Assembly: GCA_038323835.1 (NCBI GenBank)
Contig: JBBQHI010000008.1
Coordinates: forward strand, 31,433-95,432
From: JACVRW01 sp038323835
Lineage (GTDB): Bacteria; Actinomycetota; Thermoleophilia; Solirubrobacterales; Thermoleophilaceae
Length of the DNA stretch: 64,000 bases
Reading direction: 5' to 3'
The notes beneath the pieces were generated by a model. The model saw only the letters and a list, made by a program, of their open reading frames with translations, had not been told where the DNA came from and did not search any database. Within the stretch, counting starts at the first letter, position 1. Each line of letters begins with the position of its first letter. This document shows positions 16,741 through 25,299 of the stretch, one piece after another. Made by a program: the position numbers and the translations under genes.

Positions 16741-18761
16741 CCCGCAGAGGCGGGTGCCAGCTCCACCCGGTTGTCGTTGAACACCGGCGCGTGCCCCTCG
16801 ACGGTGAGCTCCTGCGACGTGGTGGCCTGGCTGCTTCTGGCGCCCGCGTAGTCGCCGTTCCACCAGCCCATCGGCGCAACCACCACCCCCGGGCGCGCGT
16901 CCTCCGACACACGCGCCGCGCACGAGAACTCGCCGCGGTCGTTGTGCACCCGCACCTGGGCGCCGTCCTCGATTCCACGGGCGCGGGCGTCATCCGGGTG
17001 GATCACCACCTCGGGGTGGGGCTGGGCCGAGTGCTGGCGCTTCTGGTTGGCGAACGTCGAGTTGAGGAAGAGATGCGTCTTGGGAGTGATGAGCGCCAGC
17101 GGGTAGCGCTCGGCGAGGGCGGCGTCCGCCACCTCGCCGGAGGGCTCGTGGCGGGCGGTGAGCGTGGCCCGCCTGCTCATCGTGCCGAAGCCACCCTCGG
17201 CGTGAGGGGTGGGACCCTGGCCCAGATCAACCTTCACCCAGCCGCGCTCACGCAGCTCGCCCTCCCGGCCCGCGAGCGCGGAGTTCGCGAGCATCGCGGC
17301 CACCATCTCCTCGTCGCTCTCCCGGAAGCAGGGATCGGTGAGGCCGAGCCGCGCCGCGAGCCTCCGGAAGGCCTCGGTGTTGGCCACGGCCTCGCCCTGG
17401 GGGGCGATCGCCGGCTCGTTCCAGGTCATGTAGTGGTGGCCCCAGGAGAACACGACGTCGAGGTGCTCCAGAGCGGTGGTGGCGGGGAGCACCACGTCGG
17501 CGTGCCGGGCGGTGTCGGTCATGAACTGCTCGAGCACGACGGTGAACAGGTCCTCGCGTTCGAGCCCGGCCAGCACGCGGCTCTGGTCGGGGGCGATGGA
17601 GGCTGGATTCGAGTTCCAGCACACCACGGCCTTCACCGGTGGGTCCAGCTCAGGGTCGGTGAGCGCGCGCCCGAGCTGGGACATGTTGATCGTGCGCACC
17701 GGGTGTGGGCGCAGGTCCTCGCGCTCCAGGGGGTGGGAGCTCACCGCGGCCGCGGTGGCCATTGGGATGTAGGAGCACCCGCCGCCGCGCTCGCGCCAGG
17801 CGCCGGTGAGCAGCGGCAGCGACGCGATGGTGGAGTAGGCCGCCGGGGCGCCGAGGTGGCGCTGGGCGCCCACCCCCAGCCGCAGGAGCGACGGGCCGTC
17901 GGTGGCGAAGGCCCGGCCCACGTGGGCGATGGTGTCCGCGGGGACGCCGCAGATCTCCGAGCAACGCTCCACCGGGTGCTCCGCCAGCACGGAGAGCAGC
18001 TCGTCGTACCCGTCCGTGTACTCGCGGCACCAGGTCTCGTCCTCGAGGCCGGCGTCCACCACGGCGCGCATCATCCCGATGGCGAGGGCGGCGTCGGTGC
18101 CGGGCAGCGGGCGGAGGTGCTCGTCGGCCACGCGTGCGGTGCGGCTGCGGAACGGGTCCACCACCACAAGCCGCGCTCCGGCCCGGCGGGCCTCCAGGCA
18201 CTTGAGCCACAGATGCGGCGCGGTGGACATCGGGTTCCAGCCCCACACGAGCAGGTGGCGGGCGTGTGGCCACTCCTCCGGATCCACCTCGGGTGACACG
18301 CCATGCGTCGTGCTCGTGCCCACCATGCCCGCGGTGGCGCAGATGGTCCGCTCGAGCGCCGACGCCCCGAGGGCGTTCATCACCCGCGCGCTCATGGTGT
18401 TCCCCTGGATCAGGCCCTGGGTCCCCGCGTAGCTGTAGGGCAGGATGGCCTCGCCGCCGTGCTCGTCGCGGACGCGCAGCAGCTCGGCGGCCACCCGGTC
18501 GAGCGCCTCGTCCCAGGAGACCCGGCGGAAGCTGCCCTCGCCCCTCTTCCCCTCGCGGACGAGCGGGTGGAGGATCCGGTCCGGCGAGTACACGCGGTCG
18601 AGGTAGTTCGACACCTTGCCGCAGAGGAAGCCCGCGGTGATCGGTTGCTCGGCGTCCCCGCCCAGGGCCACGGCCCGGCCCTCCCCGTCCACGGTGACCG
18701 CCATGGCGCAGGTGTCGGGGCAGTCGTGCGGACAGGCGGCATGCACGGTGCGCGAGCTCAC
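16737..18761 (-). CDS. Molybdopterin-dependent oxidoreductase (DMSO reductase family)
   Basis: A 674-residue cytoplasmic molybdoenzyme. The N-terminus carries a [4Fe-4S] motif (CPHDCPDTC, with the fourth Cys in FLCGK about 35 residues later). It has the molybdopterin-contacting stretches RVSWDEALDRVAAELLRVR, LLVWGWNPMSTAPHLW and VVDPFRSRTARVADEHL, and a C-terminal molydopterin dinucleotide-binding domain (HPDDARARGIEDGAQVRVHN). There is no Tat signal and no adjacent iron-sulfur or membrane partner, so it may accept electrons from a soluble carrier. The substrate is unknown; formate dehydrogenase-like and thiosulfate/polysulfide-like relatives share this layout. Confidence 0.9.
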   Translation of the reverse strand: MSSRTVHAACPHDCPDTCAMAVTVDGEGRAVALGGDAEQPITAGFLCGKVSNYLDRVYSPDRILHPLVREGKRGEGSFRRVSWDEALDRVAAELLRVRDEHGGEAILPYSYAGTQGLIQGNTMSARVMNALGASALERTICATAGMVGTSTTHGVSPEVDPEEWPHARHLLVWGWNPMSTAPHLWLKCLEARRAGARLVVVDPFRSRTARVADEHLRPLPGTDAALAIGMMRAVVDAGLEDETWCREYTDGYDELLSVLAEHPVERCSEICGVPADTIAHVGRAFATDGPSLLRLGVGAQRHLGAPAAYSTIASLPLLTGAWRERGGGCSYIPMATAAAVSSHPLEREDLRPHPVRTINMSQLGRALTDPELDPPVKAVVCWNSNPASIAPDQSRVLAGLEREDLFTVVLEQFMTDTARHADVVLPATTALEHLDVVFSWGHHYMTWNEPAIAPQGEAVANTEAFRRLAARLGLTDPCFRESDEEMVAAMLANSALAGREGELRERGWVKVDLGQGPTPHAEGGFGTMSRRATLTARHEPSGEVADAALAERYPLALITPKTHLFLNSTFANQKRQHSAQPHPEVVIHPDDARARGIEDGAQVRVHNDRGEFSCAARVSEDARPGVVVAPMGWWNGDYAGARSSQATTSQELTVEGHAPVFNDNRVELAPASAG

Positions 18762-18806
18762 CGGCGCATCGTCGCGCGATGGACCCGCCGGCGCAAGCTC
18801 GCCCGT

Positions 18807-19600
18807 CTAGGAGGCGCGCACGTGGTCGAGCGCGTGCGGATGGGCGTCCAGCCACTCCGCCAGCGTCGCGGGCGGATGCCCCCCCAGGAGCTCCATGTCC
18901 TCGCTCACCGCGGCCCCCCCGGCGGCCACATGGGTGTACGAGGTGACCCACCCCTCCACCTCCCAGTCCGGCGCCCCGTAGTGCGCCCGGGCGGCGTAGG
19001 CCTCCTCGACGGTCTCGTCGTGAAAGGAGATCGCCTTGCCGGTGGCCTGGCTCAGCCGCTCGGCGATCTCGGTGAAGCTCAGCGCCTCTCGACCGGTGAG
19101 ATCGTAGGTGCGGCCCTCGTGTCCCTCCTCGGTGAGCACGGCCACCGCGGCGTCGGCGATGTCGTCGCGGAGTACCGCGGCCACCCGCCCGTCGCCGGCC
19201 GGCCCCGCGATCACGCCCTCTTCGGAGACCATTCGGGGCAAGAAGTCCATGTACATGTTCATCCGCAGGAACGTGAAGGGCACCCCGCTCGCCCGCACCC
19301 GCTGCTCGGTGGCCCAGTGGTGGCGGACGAGCGTGAATGTCGCGTCCGGGGCGGCGCCGACGAAGGACAGCTAGACAATCCGCTCGGTCCCGGCGGCCAC
19401 CGCGGCGTCCACGGCGGTCATGTGCTGCTCGACCCGGTCTGCGGACTCGGCTGCCGGGATCAGGAAGCCGTGTCGGCGCCGACGATATCGGGAGCTCGCA
19501 GGGGGTCGCGGACCACCAGGCGCTGCATCACTCCGTGCTCGGCCAGCTTCCAGGCCACCCGGCTGCCCACCTCGCCGGTCGCGCCGGTGACCGCGATCAC
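18807..19600 (-). pseudogene. Decayed NmrA-type SDR gene
   Basis: Remains of an NAD(P)-binding SDR similar in kind to the intact protein at 888-1817. The 5' part (GTG 19600, VIAVTGATGEVGSRVAWKLAEHG) reads to a stop at 19460. The next homologous part, GFLIPAAESADRVEQHMTAV, is in another frame, and the segment expected between them (roughly 20-25 residues) is missing, so deletion with frameshift has occurred. A second lesion is TAG at 19371-19373, where family members have Tyr before LSF (ERIV-stop-LSFVGAAPD). The 3' part then stays open to 18807 (FTFLRMNMYMDFLPRM onward). The GTG overlaps the recR stop by 4 nt. An ATG at 19298 could still give a 163-residue fragment. Confidence 0.85.
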
Positions 19601-20196
19601 AGGGCCTGGCGCCCCCGGAACGCCCGACCCAGGGTGATCTCGTCCGCGTACTCGAGGTCGGACCCCACCGGGAGGCCGCTGGCCAGTCGGGTCACGGCGA
19701 CCTCCGGCGCTCGCTCGCGCAGCGAGTCGGACAGGTAGAGGGCGGTGGCCTCGCCGGTGGTGGTCGCGTTCGTGGCGATCACCACCTCGCGGATGCCGTT
19801 GCCGGCGGCCCTCTCGAGCAGCTCGGTCACGTGGAGGTGCTCGGGATCCACCCCGTCGATCGGCGAGAGGGCGCCTCCGAGCACGTGGTAGCGACCGTGG
19901 AACTCGCCCGAGCGCTCGATCGGGATCACATCGCTGGGCTGCTCCACCACGCACAGGGTGGCCGTCTCGCGACGCTCGTCCTGGCAGATGCGGCAGGTGG
20001 CCTCGGTGGCGAGGTTGAAACAGATCTCGCACTGCCCGACCGTCTCCTTGACCTCGCGGATGGCCGCCGCAAGGTCCAGGGCCTCGTCGTCGGAGACGCT
20101 CAGGACGTGGAAGGTGAGCCGCTGAGCGATGCGCTGGCCAATGCCCGGCAGGCGGGCAAACTCGGCGATCAGGCGATTGACGGGCGCCGCGAACAC
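19597..20196 (-). CDS. recR: Recombination mediator protein RecR
   Basis: A 199-residue RecR, which with RecO/RecF loads RecA at gaps. The N-terminal helix-hairpin-helix (FARLPGIGQRIAQRLTFHVL), a zinc finger (CEICFNLATEATCRIC), a Toprim domain (LCVVEQPSDVIPIE to EVVIATNATTTGEATALYL) and the C-terminal TRLASGLPVGSDLEYADEITL are all present, and the length is normal. It begins at GTG 20196 with TAGATT 7 nt upstream. It follows dnaX and ybaB, the classic dnaX-ebfC-recR order, but seems to have its own start site as well. Confidence 0.96.
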   Translation of the reverse strand: MFAAPVNRLIAEFARLPGIGQRIAQRLTFHVLSVSDDEALDLAAAIREVKETVGQCEICFNLATEATCRICQDERRETATLCVVEQPSDVIPIERSGEFHGRYHVLGGALSPIDGVDPEHLHVTELLERAAGNGIREVVIATNATTTGEATALYLSDSLRERAPEVAVTRLASGLPVGSDLEYADEITLGRAFRGRQAL

Positions 20197-20203
20197 CCGG
20201 GTG

Positions 20204-20209
20204 AATCTA
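20204..20209 (-). promoter_or_regulatory. Putative -10 box of recR
   Basis: TAGATT on the minus strand, 7 nt before the recR GTG, inside the short ybaB-recR gap. Confidence 0.45.
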
Positions 20210-20228
20210 GAGCCTGGACAGGTCGGGC

Positions 20229-20570
20229 CTAGAGCCCGGGCAGGCCGAGACCGCCAAGGCCTCCGGCCAGGCCGCCGGTGGCGGCGCCCATCTTGCTGGC
20301 GGCCAGCTCCTGCGCTGAGCGGAGCCCCTCGTTCACCGCGGCCTGGACCATGTCCTGGAGCAGCTCCACGTCCTCAGGATCCACGGCCTCGGGATCGATC
20401 ACGAGCTCCTTCAGCTCGAGGTCCCCCGACACCTTGACCTTGACCATGCCGCCGCCGGCACTGGCCTCCACCACCTCGTTCTTCAGCTGCTGCTGCGCCT
20501 TGGCCATCTCGGCCTGCATCTGCTGGACCTGCTTCATCATCTGGTTCATGTTCGGCTGTCCGGGCATCAC
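20229..20570 (-). CDS. ybaB: YbaB/EbfC nucleoid-associated protein
   Basis: A 113-residue DNA-binding protein that bends and compacts DNA as a dimer. It has the Met/Gln-rich N-terminal helix (MNQMMKQVQQMQAEMAKAQQQL), the conserved strand VVEASAGGGMVKVKVSGDLEL and the C-terminal DMVQAAVNEGLRSAQELAASKM, followed by a Gly/Leu tail. It overlaps the dnaX stop by 4 nt and precedes recR, as in most bacteria, tying it to replication and repair. Confidence 0.95.
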   Translation of the reverse strand: MMPGQPNMNQMMKQVQQMQAEMAKAQQQLKNEVVEASAGGGMVKVKVSGDLELKELVIDPEAVDPEDVELLQDMVQAAVNEGLRSAQELAASKMGAATGGLAGGLGGLGLPGL

Positions 20571-22240
20571 TGCTCCTCGTCTTCGAATAGCTCTTCGGCG
20601 GCGAACTCTGCCCGCAGGCGGTTGATCAGCTCGGACTCGTCGAGCGTGACCGGCGCATCCTCTCCGCCCTCCCGCAGCGCGTACACGATCGCGAACGAGC
20701 CCCCGGTGAGCCCGCGCACCACGCGCTGGACCAGGTCGCGGCCCTGCTCGGCCTTCTTCTTCACGAAGGCCGCATCCGCGGGGAAGGCGATGGTCAGGCG
20801 CTCGCCCTCGAGCGCCACCGGTAGGGCCGCGCCCAGTGCTGCTCCCAGCATCCCGTTCTCCTCGGCCACGGTCTGGGCCACGGCGGGCCAGAGGGCCAGC
20901 ACTTGGTCGAGCTCCAGCGCCGTGACGGGCTCGGTCGCTGTCTCCACGGCCACCGCGGTGGCCGTTCCTCCGCCGCCGGAGCCGTGGCTCACCACCGCGG
21001 AGGCCTCGCGGGCGGGCGGAGGCGAGGCCGGGCGCTCCGCGTCGGGAGGCGGAGGCGAGGGCTCTGCCGGAGGTGGCGAGGGCGCCGCCGCGGCGGGCGC
21101 CGGGCTTCCCGACTCAAGGCGCTCGATCCGTGCGATCAGCGCCTGTACCGAGAGGTCGGCCTGTGGCTGGGTGGCCTTCAGCAGTGCCATCTCGAGCTGG
21201 ATGCGCGGCTCGGAGCCGTCCTTCACCGCGGCGAGGGCGCCGGCGAGGAAGTCGATGGTCCGGAGGATCTCGCCCTGGGCAATCCGCTCGGCCTGCGAGG
21301 ACAGGCGCTCCGTGTGCCCGGATGTGACGGAGAAGGAGTCCGGCACCTCGCCGAGCGTCTGGACGACGAACAGGTGGCGCAGGTGCGCGGACAGGTCGCG
21401 CATGAACTGGGTGAAGTCACGACCGGAGTCCGAGAGGCGCTTGACCGCCAGCAACGCCCGCTTGGGGTCGCGCTCGGCCACAGCCTCGGCCGCCTCGAGC
21501 ACCAGCTCGGCGTCGGCCACGCCCAGAATGTCGAGCACGTCCTCGAGTCGCACCTCGCGGCCGCCGTAGGTCACGAGCTGCTCGAGCGTGCCCAGGGCAT
21601 CGCGGAAGCTGCCGGTGGCGGCGCGAGCGAGCATCCCCACGGCGGCGTCGGGCAGCTGGATGTCCTCCTGGCCCGCGACGCGCTCGAGCACGCTCGCGAT
21701 CTGCTCCAGGGAGGGGCGGCGGAAGTCGAAGCGGTGGCAGCGGTCCACGATCGTGGCCGGCACCTTGTGCGCCTCCGTGGTGGCGAGCACGAAGACGACG
21801 TGGGATGGCGGCTCCTCCAGCGTCTTCAGGAAGGCGTTCCAGGCCGCGGCGGAGAGCATGTGGGCCTCGTCCAGGATGTAGACGCGCTTGTGGCCTCCCA
21901 TCGGAGACTGGGCCACGTTCTCCCGCAGCTCGCGGATGTCGTCCACGGAGTTGTTCGAGGCCGCGTCCATCTCCACGACGTCGATCGAGGTGCCGGAGAG
22001 GATCGCCTTCGCCCCCTCGGTCTCGGGATCGAATCGGGCACTCGGGCCCCCCTCGGCGTTGAGCGCGCAGGCCAGCAGCTTGGCCATCGAGGTCTTGCCG
22101 GTGCCGCGCGATCCGACGAACAGGTACGCGTGATGGACCTTGTCCAGCTCGATCGCGTTTCGGAGCGTTCGGACGATGTGCTCCTGGCCGACCACGTCCT
22201 CGAAGCTGCGCGGGCGGTGGCGGCGGTAGAGCGAGAGCAC
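20567..22240 (-). CDS. dnaX: DNA polymerase III subunit gamma/tau
   Basis: A 557-residue clamp-loader ATPase. Walker A is GSRGTGKTS (residues 43-51), Walker B is VYILDEAHML, and sensor and clamp-loader regions follow (FVLATTEAHKVPATI, FDFRRPSLEQIASVLERVA). A Pro/Ala/Ser-rich linker separates these from the tau-type C-terminal domain. The zinc-binding cysteines usual after Walker A are absent: ALNAEGGPSARFDPETEG has none. I chose the GTG at 22240, which opens directly into LSLYRRHRPRSFEDVVGQEH and has TAGCAT 8 nt upstream. An upstream extension to 22363 would have no conserved residues. Confidence 0.94.
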   Translation of the reverse strand: MLSLYRRHRPRSFEDVVGQEHIVRTLRNAIELDKVHHAYLFVGSRGTGKTSMAKLLACALNAEGGPSARFDPETEGAKAILSGTSIDVVEMDAASNNSVDDIRELRENVAQSPMGGHKRVYILDEAHMLSAAAWNAFLKTLEEPPSHVVFVLATTEAHKVPATIVDRCHRFDFRRPSLEQIASVLERVAGQEDIQLPDAAVGMLARAATGSFRDALGTLEQLVTYGGREVRLEDVLDILGVADAELVLEAAEAVAERDPKRALLAVKRLSDSGRDFTQFMRDLSAHLRHLFVVQTLGEVPDSFSVTSGHTERLSSQAERIAQGEILRTIDFLAGALAAVKDGSEPRIQLEMALLKATQPQADLSVQALIARIERLESGSPAPAAAAPSPPPAEPSPPPPDAERPASPPPAREASAVVSHGSGGGGTATAVAVETATEPVTALELDQVLALWPAVAQTVAEENGMLGAALGAALPVALEGERLTIAFPADAAFVKKKAEQGRDLVQRVVRGLTGGSFAIVYALREGGEDAPVTLDESELINRLRAEFAAEELFEDEEQ

Positions 22241-22248
22241 GGCGTTCC

Positions 22249-22254
22249 ATGCTA
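22249..22254 (-). promoter_or_regulatory. Putative -10 box of the dnaX operon
   Basis: TAGCAT on the minus strand, 8 nt before the dnaX GTG; a leaderless arrangement. Confidence 0.4.
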
Positions 22255-22327
22255 GCCGGGCCACGGATGTCGTCCCGAATGCCCTCGGTTCGCACCCGGC
22301 CACGCCGGCTGCTCCCGCAAAAGCCCC

Positions 22328-22356
22328 TTGAGTGTGAAGACGGTCGCGGTTAGCCT
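22328..22356 (+). promoter_or_regulatory. Putative promoter of the phoD gene
   Basis: TTGAGT (22328-22333) and TAGCCT (22351-22356), 17 nt apart, predict a leader of about 50 nt ending in a GGAGG Shine-Dalgarno. Confidence 0.4.
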
Positions 22357-22412
22357 GCTTCACTCGCGCGGTGCCCTCTGGCTGGCCGTGCGCCCACTTA
22401 CCGGAGGTGGCA

Positions 22413-23987
22413 GTGATCGATCGGCTCTCGCGGCGCGACTTCGTCCATGGTGCAGGAGGACTCTCGGCGGCTGTGCTGCTGGCGCCTCAGGCCATGGCCG
22501 CCCCGGGCAAGAAGCGCAAGCCGAGCCTGCGCGGAGGGAAGTTCGCGGAGGGGGTGGCCGCGGGCGATCCGGGTCCGCGGGCCATAACCCTGTGGACAAG
22601 GCTCGCCGACGTGGAGGGCACGGGCACCGTGGAGGTCCAGGTGGCCCGGGACCACGGCTTCCGCAAGGTCGTGGCTCGCGACCTGATCAAGACGACCGAC
22701 GCGAGCGCTCACTACGCGAAGGCGCGCGTGGCCGGGCTGAAGCCGTACGAGGACTACTACTACCGATTCGCCACCCGCGACCATGAGAGCCCTGTCGGGC
22801 GCTTCCGCACCGCGCTCCCGCCGGACTCGCACCAGCCCGTGCGCTTCGCCTTCTGGTCCTGTCAGGACTACACGAACGGGTACTTCAACGCGCACGCGCT
22901 GATGGCCAAGGAGGAGCTCGACTTCGTGGTCTGCCTCGGGGACTACATCTACGCCGAGGACTACTACCCGATCGGCCCGTTGGGCGGGGTGCGCGATGAC
23001 CCGGTCGGAAACGCGGAGACGCTCGACCAGTACCGGGCCAAGTACGCCGCCTACCGCACCGATGCGAACCTCCGCAAGGTCCACTCCCGCTTCGCGATGA
23101 TCAACATCTGGGACGACCACGAGGTGCAGGACAACTACGCCGGCGGCGCGGGCCCCACCGGCGGCCTGGACCCGTCTCTTCACTACACGGACGCGAGGAA
23201 GGCGGCGGGCTATCAGGCCTACTTCGAGAGCCTGCCCACCTACGGCGCGAAGAAGGGCAGTCAGCGCATCTACCGGGCGGCGCGCTTCGGAAAGAACGTG
23301 GACCTGGTGCTGCTCGACTCGCGCACCTACCGGGACGACCAGCCCTGCGGCGATCCGGTGGTGGGTCCCGCCTGCCCGGAGCTCACGGAGCCGCGGAAGT
23401 TCCTCGGCCGCAGCCAGATGAAGTTCGTGAAGAAGCGCCTGTCGTCCTCGACCGCCTCGTGGAAGGTCGTGGCCAACCAGCTGATGATCATGCGGACCTA
23501 CTTCCCCGGGGGCTCGATCATCAACTTCGACTCCTGGATGGGCTACCCGACCGAGCGCCACGAGCTGATCGGGCACATCAAGAGCAAGAAGATCAAGGAC
23601 GTGGTGTTCATCACCGGCGACATCCACACCTTCGTGGCCGGAGATGTTCGCCTGAACGACACCGACAAGAAGGCCATCGCCACCGAGTTCGTGGGCGGAT
23701 CGGTGTCGGCTCCCGGGCTGGGCGAGGGCGGCGGCGGGGTGCTCCCCGGAGCCGATCCGTTCAACCCCAAGACCCCCGAGGGGATCATCAACGCGCTGAA
23801 GCAGGTGAACCCCTGGGTCAAGAGCGGGGAGTTCGACCACCACGGGTACGGGCTCGCCGTGGCCTCGAAGCACGAATTCCGCTGCACGCTGAAGCGCGTG
23901 GAACAGGTCAAAAGGCCGGGCAGCAAGTTCCTGCCGACGGGTGAGTTCCACTACCGCGTGAAGCGCGGGCACCCCAGCATCCTGTGA
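22413..23987 (+). CDS. phoD: PhoD-type alkaline phosphatase/phosphodiesterase, Tat-exported
   Basis: A 524-residue secreted metallophosphoesterase that releases phosphate outside the cell. The N-terminus LSRRDFVHGAGGLSAAVLLA is a twin-arginine signal peptide. The mature part has the PhoD N-terminal domain (FAEGVAAGDPGPRAITLWTR) and metal-site motifs FAFWSCQDYTNGYFNAH, VVCLGDYIYAE, WDDHEVQDNYAG and ITGDIHTFVAGD. PhoD enzymes use calcium and iron. I chose the GTG at 22413 for its strong GGAGG site 5-6 nt upstream; an earlier in-frame start would displace the signal peptide. It is divergent from dnaX. Phosphate starvation usually induces this family; no Pho box was identified. Confidence 0.94.
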   Translation: MIDRLSRRDFVHGAGGLSAAVLLAPQAMAAPGKKRKPSLRGGKFAEGVAAGDPGPRAITLWTRLADVEGTGTVEVQVARDHGFRKVVARDLIKTTDASAHYAKARVAGLKPYEDYYYRFATRDHESPVGRFRTALPPDSHQPVRFAFWSCQDYTNGYFNAHALMAKEELDFVVCLGDYIYAEDYYPIGPLGGVRDDPVGNAETLDQYRAKYAAYRTDANLRKVHSRFAMINIWDDHEVQDNYAGGAGPTGGLDPSLHYTDARKAAGYQAYFESLPTYGAKKGSQRIYRAARFGKNVDLVLLDSRTYRDDQPCGDPVVGPACPELTEPRKFLGRSQMKFVKKRLSSSTASWKVVANQLMIMRTYFPGGSIINFDSWMGYPTERHELIGHIKSKKIKDVVFITGDIHTFVAGDVRLNDTDKKAIATEFVGGSVSAPGLGEGGGGVLPGADPFNPKTPEGIINALKQVNPWVKSGEFDHHGYGLAVASKHEFRCTLKRVEQVKRPGSKFLPTGEFHYRVKRGHPSIL

Positions 23988-24017
23988 GGGAGCCCGGGGC
24001 GCCGGTTCCAGAAAAAT

Positions 24018-24291
24018 GGACCGTGCACCCGTCGTCGAAGTTCGTTCCCGGGCGTGCCCGCCGCACATCGGCTCCGGCCAGGCTGGTCCGCGGCGCACGG
24101 ACGGTATCGCTTAAGGCTGCTTCCTCCCGGATCTGACCTGGTTCACGAGCGTCCGCCACGCGGGACCCGGCCATCGACGCCTCTGTCCGGCGTACTGACC
24201 CCGAGGACAGAACCCCTTAGACGGGGATTCAGCCCCACTAGAGCGGATTGTGGGTAACAGGGCACCGCTACCTCCCCGCCTAGCACGGTCC
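24018..24291 (-). ncRNA. ffs: Signal recognition particle RNA, large type with Alu domain
   Basis: The S domain is unmistakable on the minus strand: GAACCAGGTCAGATCCGGGA followed by GGAAGCAGCC, flanked by long complementary arms (helix limits about 24076 and 24172). Upstream is an Alu-like 5' domain (GGCGGGGAGGTAGCGGTGCC, then CCGCTCTAGTGGGGC) as in Bacillus-type SRP RNA. The predicted ends pair perfectly over 9 bp (GGACCGTGC with GCACGGTCC), giving 274 nt. ATTTTTCT follows the 3' end as a terminator tract, and TAGCCT stands 7 nt before the 5' end. With Ffh it targets membrane proteins to the translocon. Confidence 0.93.
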
Positions 24292-24298
24292 GGCGCGA

Positions 24299-24304
24299 AG
24301 GCTA
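24299..24304 (-). promoter_or_regulatory. -10 box of the SRP RNA gene
   Basis: TAGCCT, 7 nt before the structurally defined RNA 5' end at 24291. It serves as an internal calibration of the -10 to start distance in this genome. Confidence 0.55.
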
Positions 24305-24451
24305 GACGATCGCCAGCCGCGAGGCGCGGCGCCGAGGGTCCGATTACCCCCGTACGGACTATGCGCACCGCGATTCGCGCGCCGATACTGTGATCCAGAC
24401 CGTCACCGTGTACGTTCTCTCCGCGTCCGCAGCACGCATGAGCGCCCCACC

Positions 24452-24835
24452 ATGCCCGACCGCCTGAAGATCCAGACCGACGCAGCTCCCGCCGCCATCG
24501 GCCCCTACAGCCAGGCGATCAGGACCGGGGATCTCCTCTTCTGCTCGGGGCAGATCCCTCTCGACCCGGCCAGCGGCGAGATCGTCAAGGACGACGTGGT
24601 GGGACAGGCCCGGCGCTGCCTCGAGAACCTCGTGGCCGTGTGCGAGGCGGCGGGCACGACGTTGTCGAACGCCGTGCGCGTGACCGTCTACCTGGCCGAG
24701 ATGTCCGACTTCGAGCGCGTGAACGAGGTGTACGCCGAGTTCTTCGAGGGCGACGCGCCGGCGCGCGTGGCCGTCCAGGCGGCCGGTCTTCCCCGGGGCG
24801 CCGACATCGAGATTGACGCGATCGTCGCCCTCTAG
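24452..24835 (+). CDS. ridA: RidA family enamine/imine deaminase
   Basis: A 127-residue RidA (YjgF/YER057c) protein that hydrolyses reactive enamine/imine intermediates of PLP enzymes. The signature segments are AAIGPYSQAIRTGDLLFCSG, NLVAVCEAAGTTLSNAVRVT and the active-site stretch PARVAVQAAGLPRGADIEID, whose Arg contacts the substrate carboxylate. Length and order match the trimeric family. It is monocistronic, between the SRP RNA (divergent) and tRNA-Val. Confidence 0.95.
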   Translation: MPDRLKIQTDAAPAAIGPYSQAIRTGDLLFCSGQIPLDPASGEIVKDDVVGQARRCLENLVAVCEAAGTTLSNAVRVTVYLAEMSDFERVNEVYAEFFEGDAPARVAVQAAGLPRGADIEIDAIVAL

Positions 24836-24886
24836 GGACGAGCGCAGGCACCGGACCCTGCTGAGAACCCTCCCGAAAATCGGGGC

Positions 24887-24892
24887 TAGACT
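24887..24892 (+). promoter_or_regulatory. Putative -10 box of tRNA-Val
   Basis: TAGACT, 12 nt before the mature tRNA 5' end. A small hairpin (CCCGA-AAA-TCGGG, 24872-24884) just before it may end ridA transcription. Confidence 0.35.
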
Positions 24893-24904
24893 CACCCCCC
24901 TCCC

Positions 24905-24976
24905 GGGCGCGTAGCTCAGCGGGAGAGCGCTCGCCTCACACGCGAGAGGTCGCTGGTTCGAACCCAGCCGCGCCCA
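24905..24976 (+). tRNA. tRNA-Val (anticodon CAC)
   Basis: A 72-nt cloverleaf. The acceptor GGGCGCG pairs with CGCGCCC, with discriminator A. The D arm is GCTCAGCGGGAGAGC, the anticodon stem CTCGC/GCGAG holds loop CTCACAC (CAC at 24937-24939), and the T arm is CTGGTTCGAACCCAG. CCA is not encoded. Confidence 0.95.
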
Positions 24977-25299
24977 TTTCGAGAGAGGCCTTCGACGGTG
25001 TTCGAACCGGTTGCTTCCCTGCCTGCCCGGGACGCCGCTTTGCGCCGAATCCGATAACGCGACGGGTAGGGCGGGCGCCATCCCTTTTGACGGCTCTCTC
25101 ACACGCTCCGGCGCCAAGTGCGCGCTGCCGGCGTGCGCTCAGGACGCGAAGTAAGAGCGAGGGCACCAGCCGGGCGGACGATTGCCGGCGGTCGGGGCGA
25201 AGGAAGGACAAACCAACGGGCACTCATCTGGCGCTCATTCATCGTTCCTACCCTCGTCTCGTGGGGTCGCACTGGGCGGACCCGGACCGGGGAGTTGAG
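24977..25299 (+). other. Gene-free stretch after tRNA-Val
   Basis: I see no convincing gene here. No further tRNA, tRNA 3'-end duplicate (attachment site) or clear terminator was found. The last 10 nt hold the GGGGAG ribosome site of the lipoprotein gene. Confidence 0.4.

Noticed and set aside
24905..25299. Integrated element with attachment sites at tRNA-Val
   Set aside because: No second copy of the tRNA 3' end and no integrase were seen; kept only as a hypothesis in the findings.
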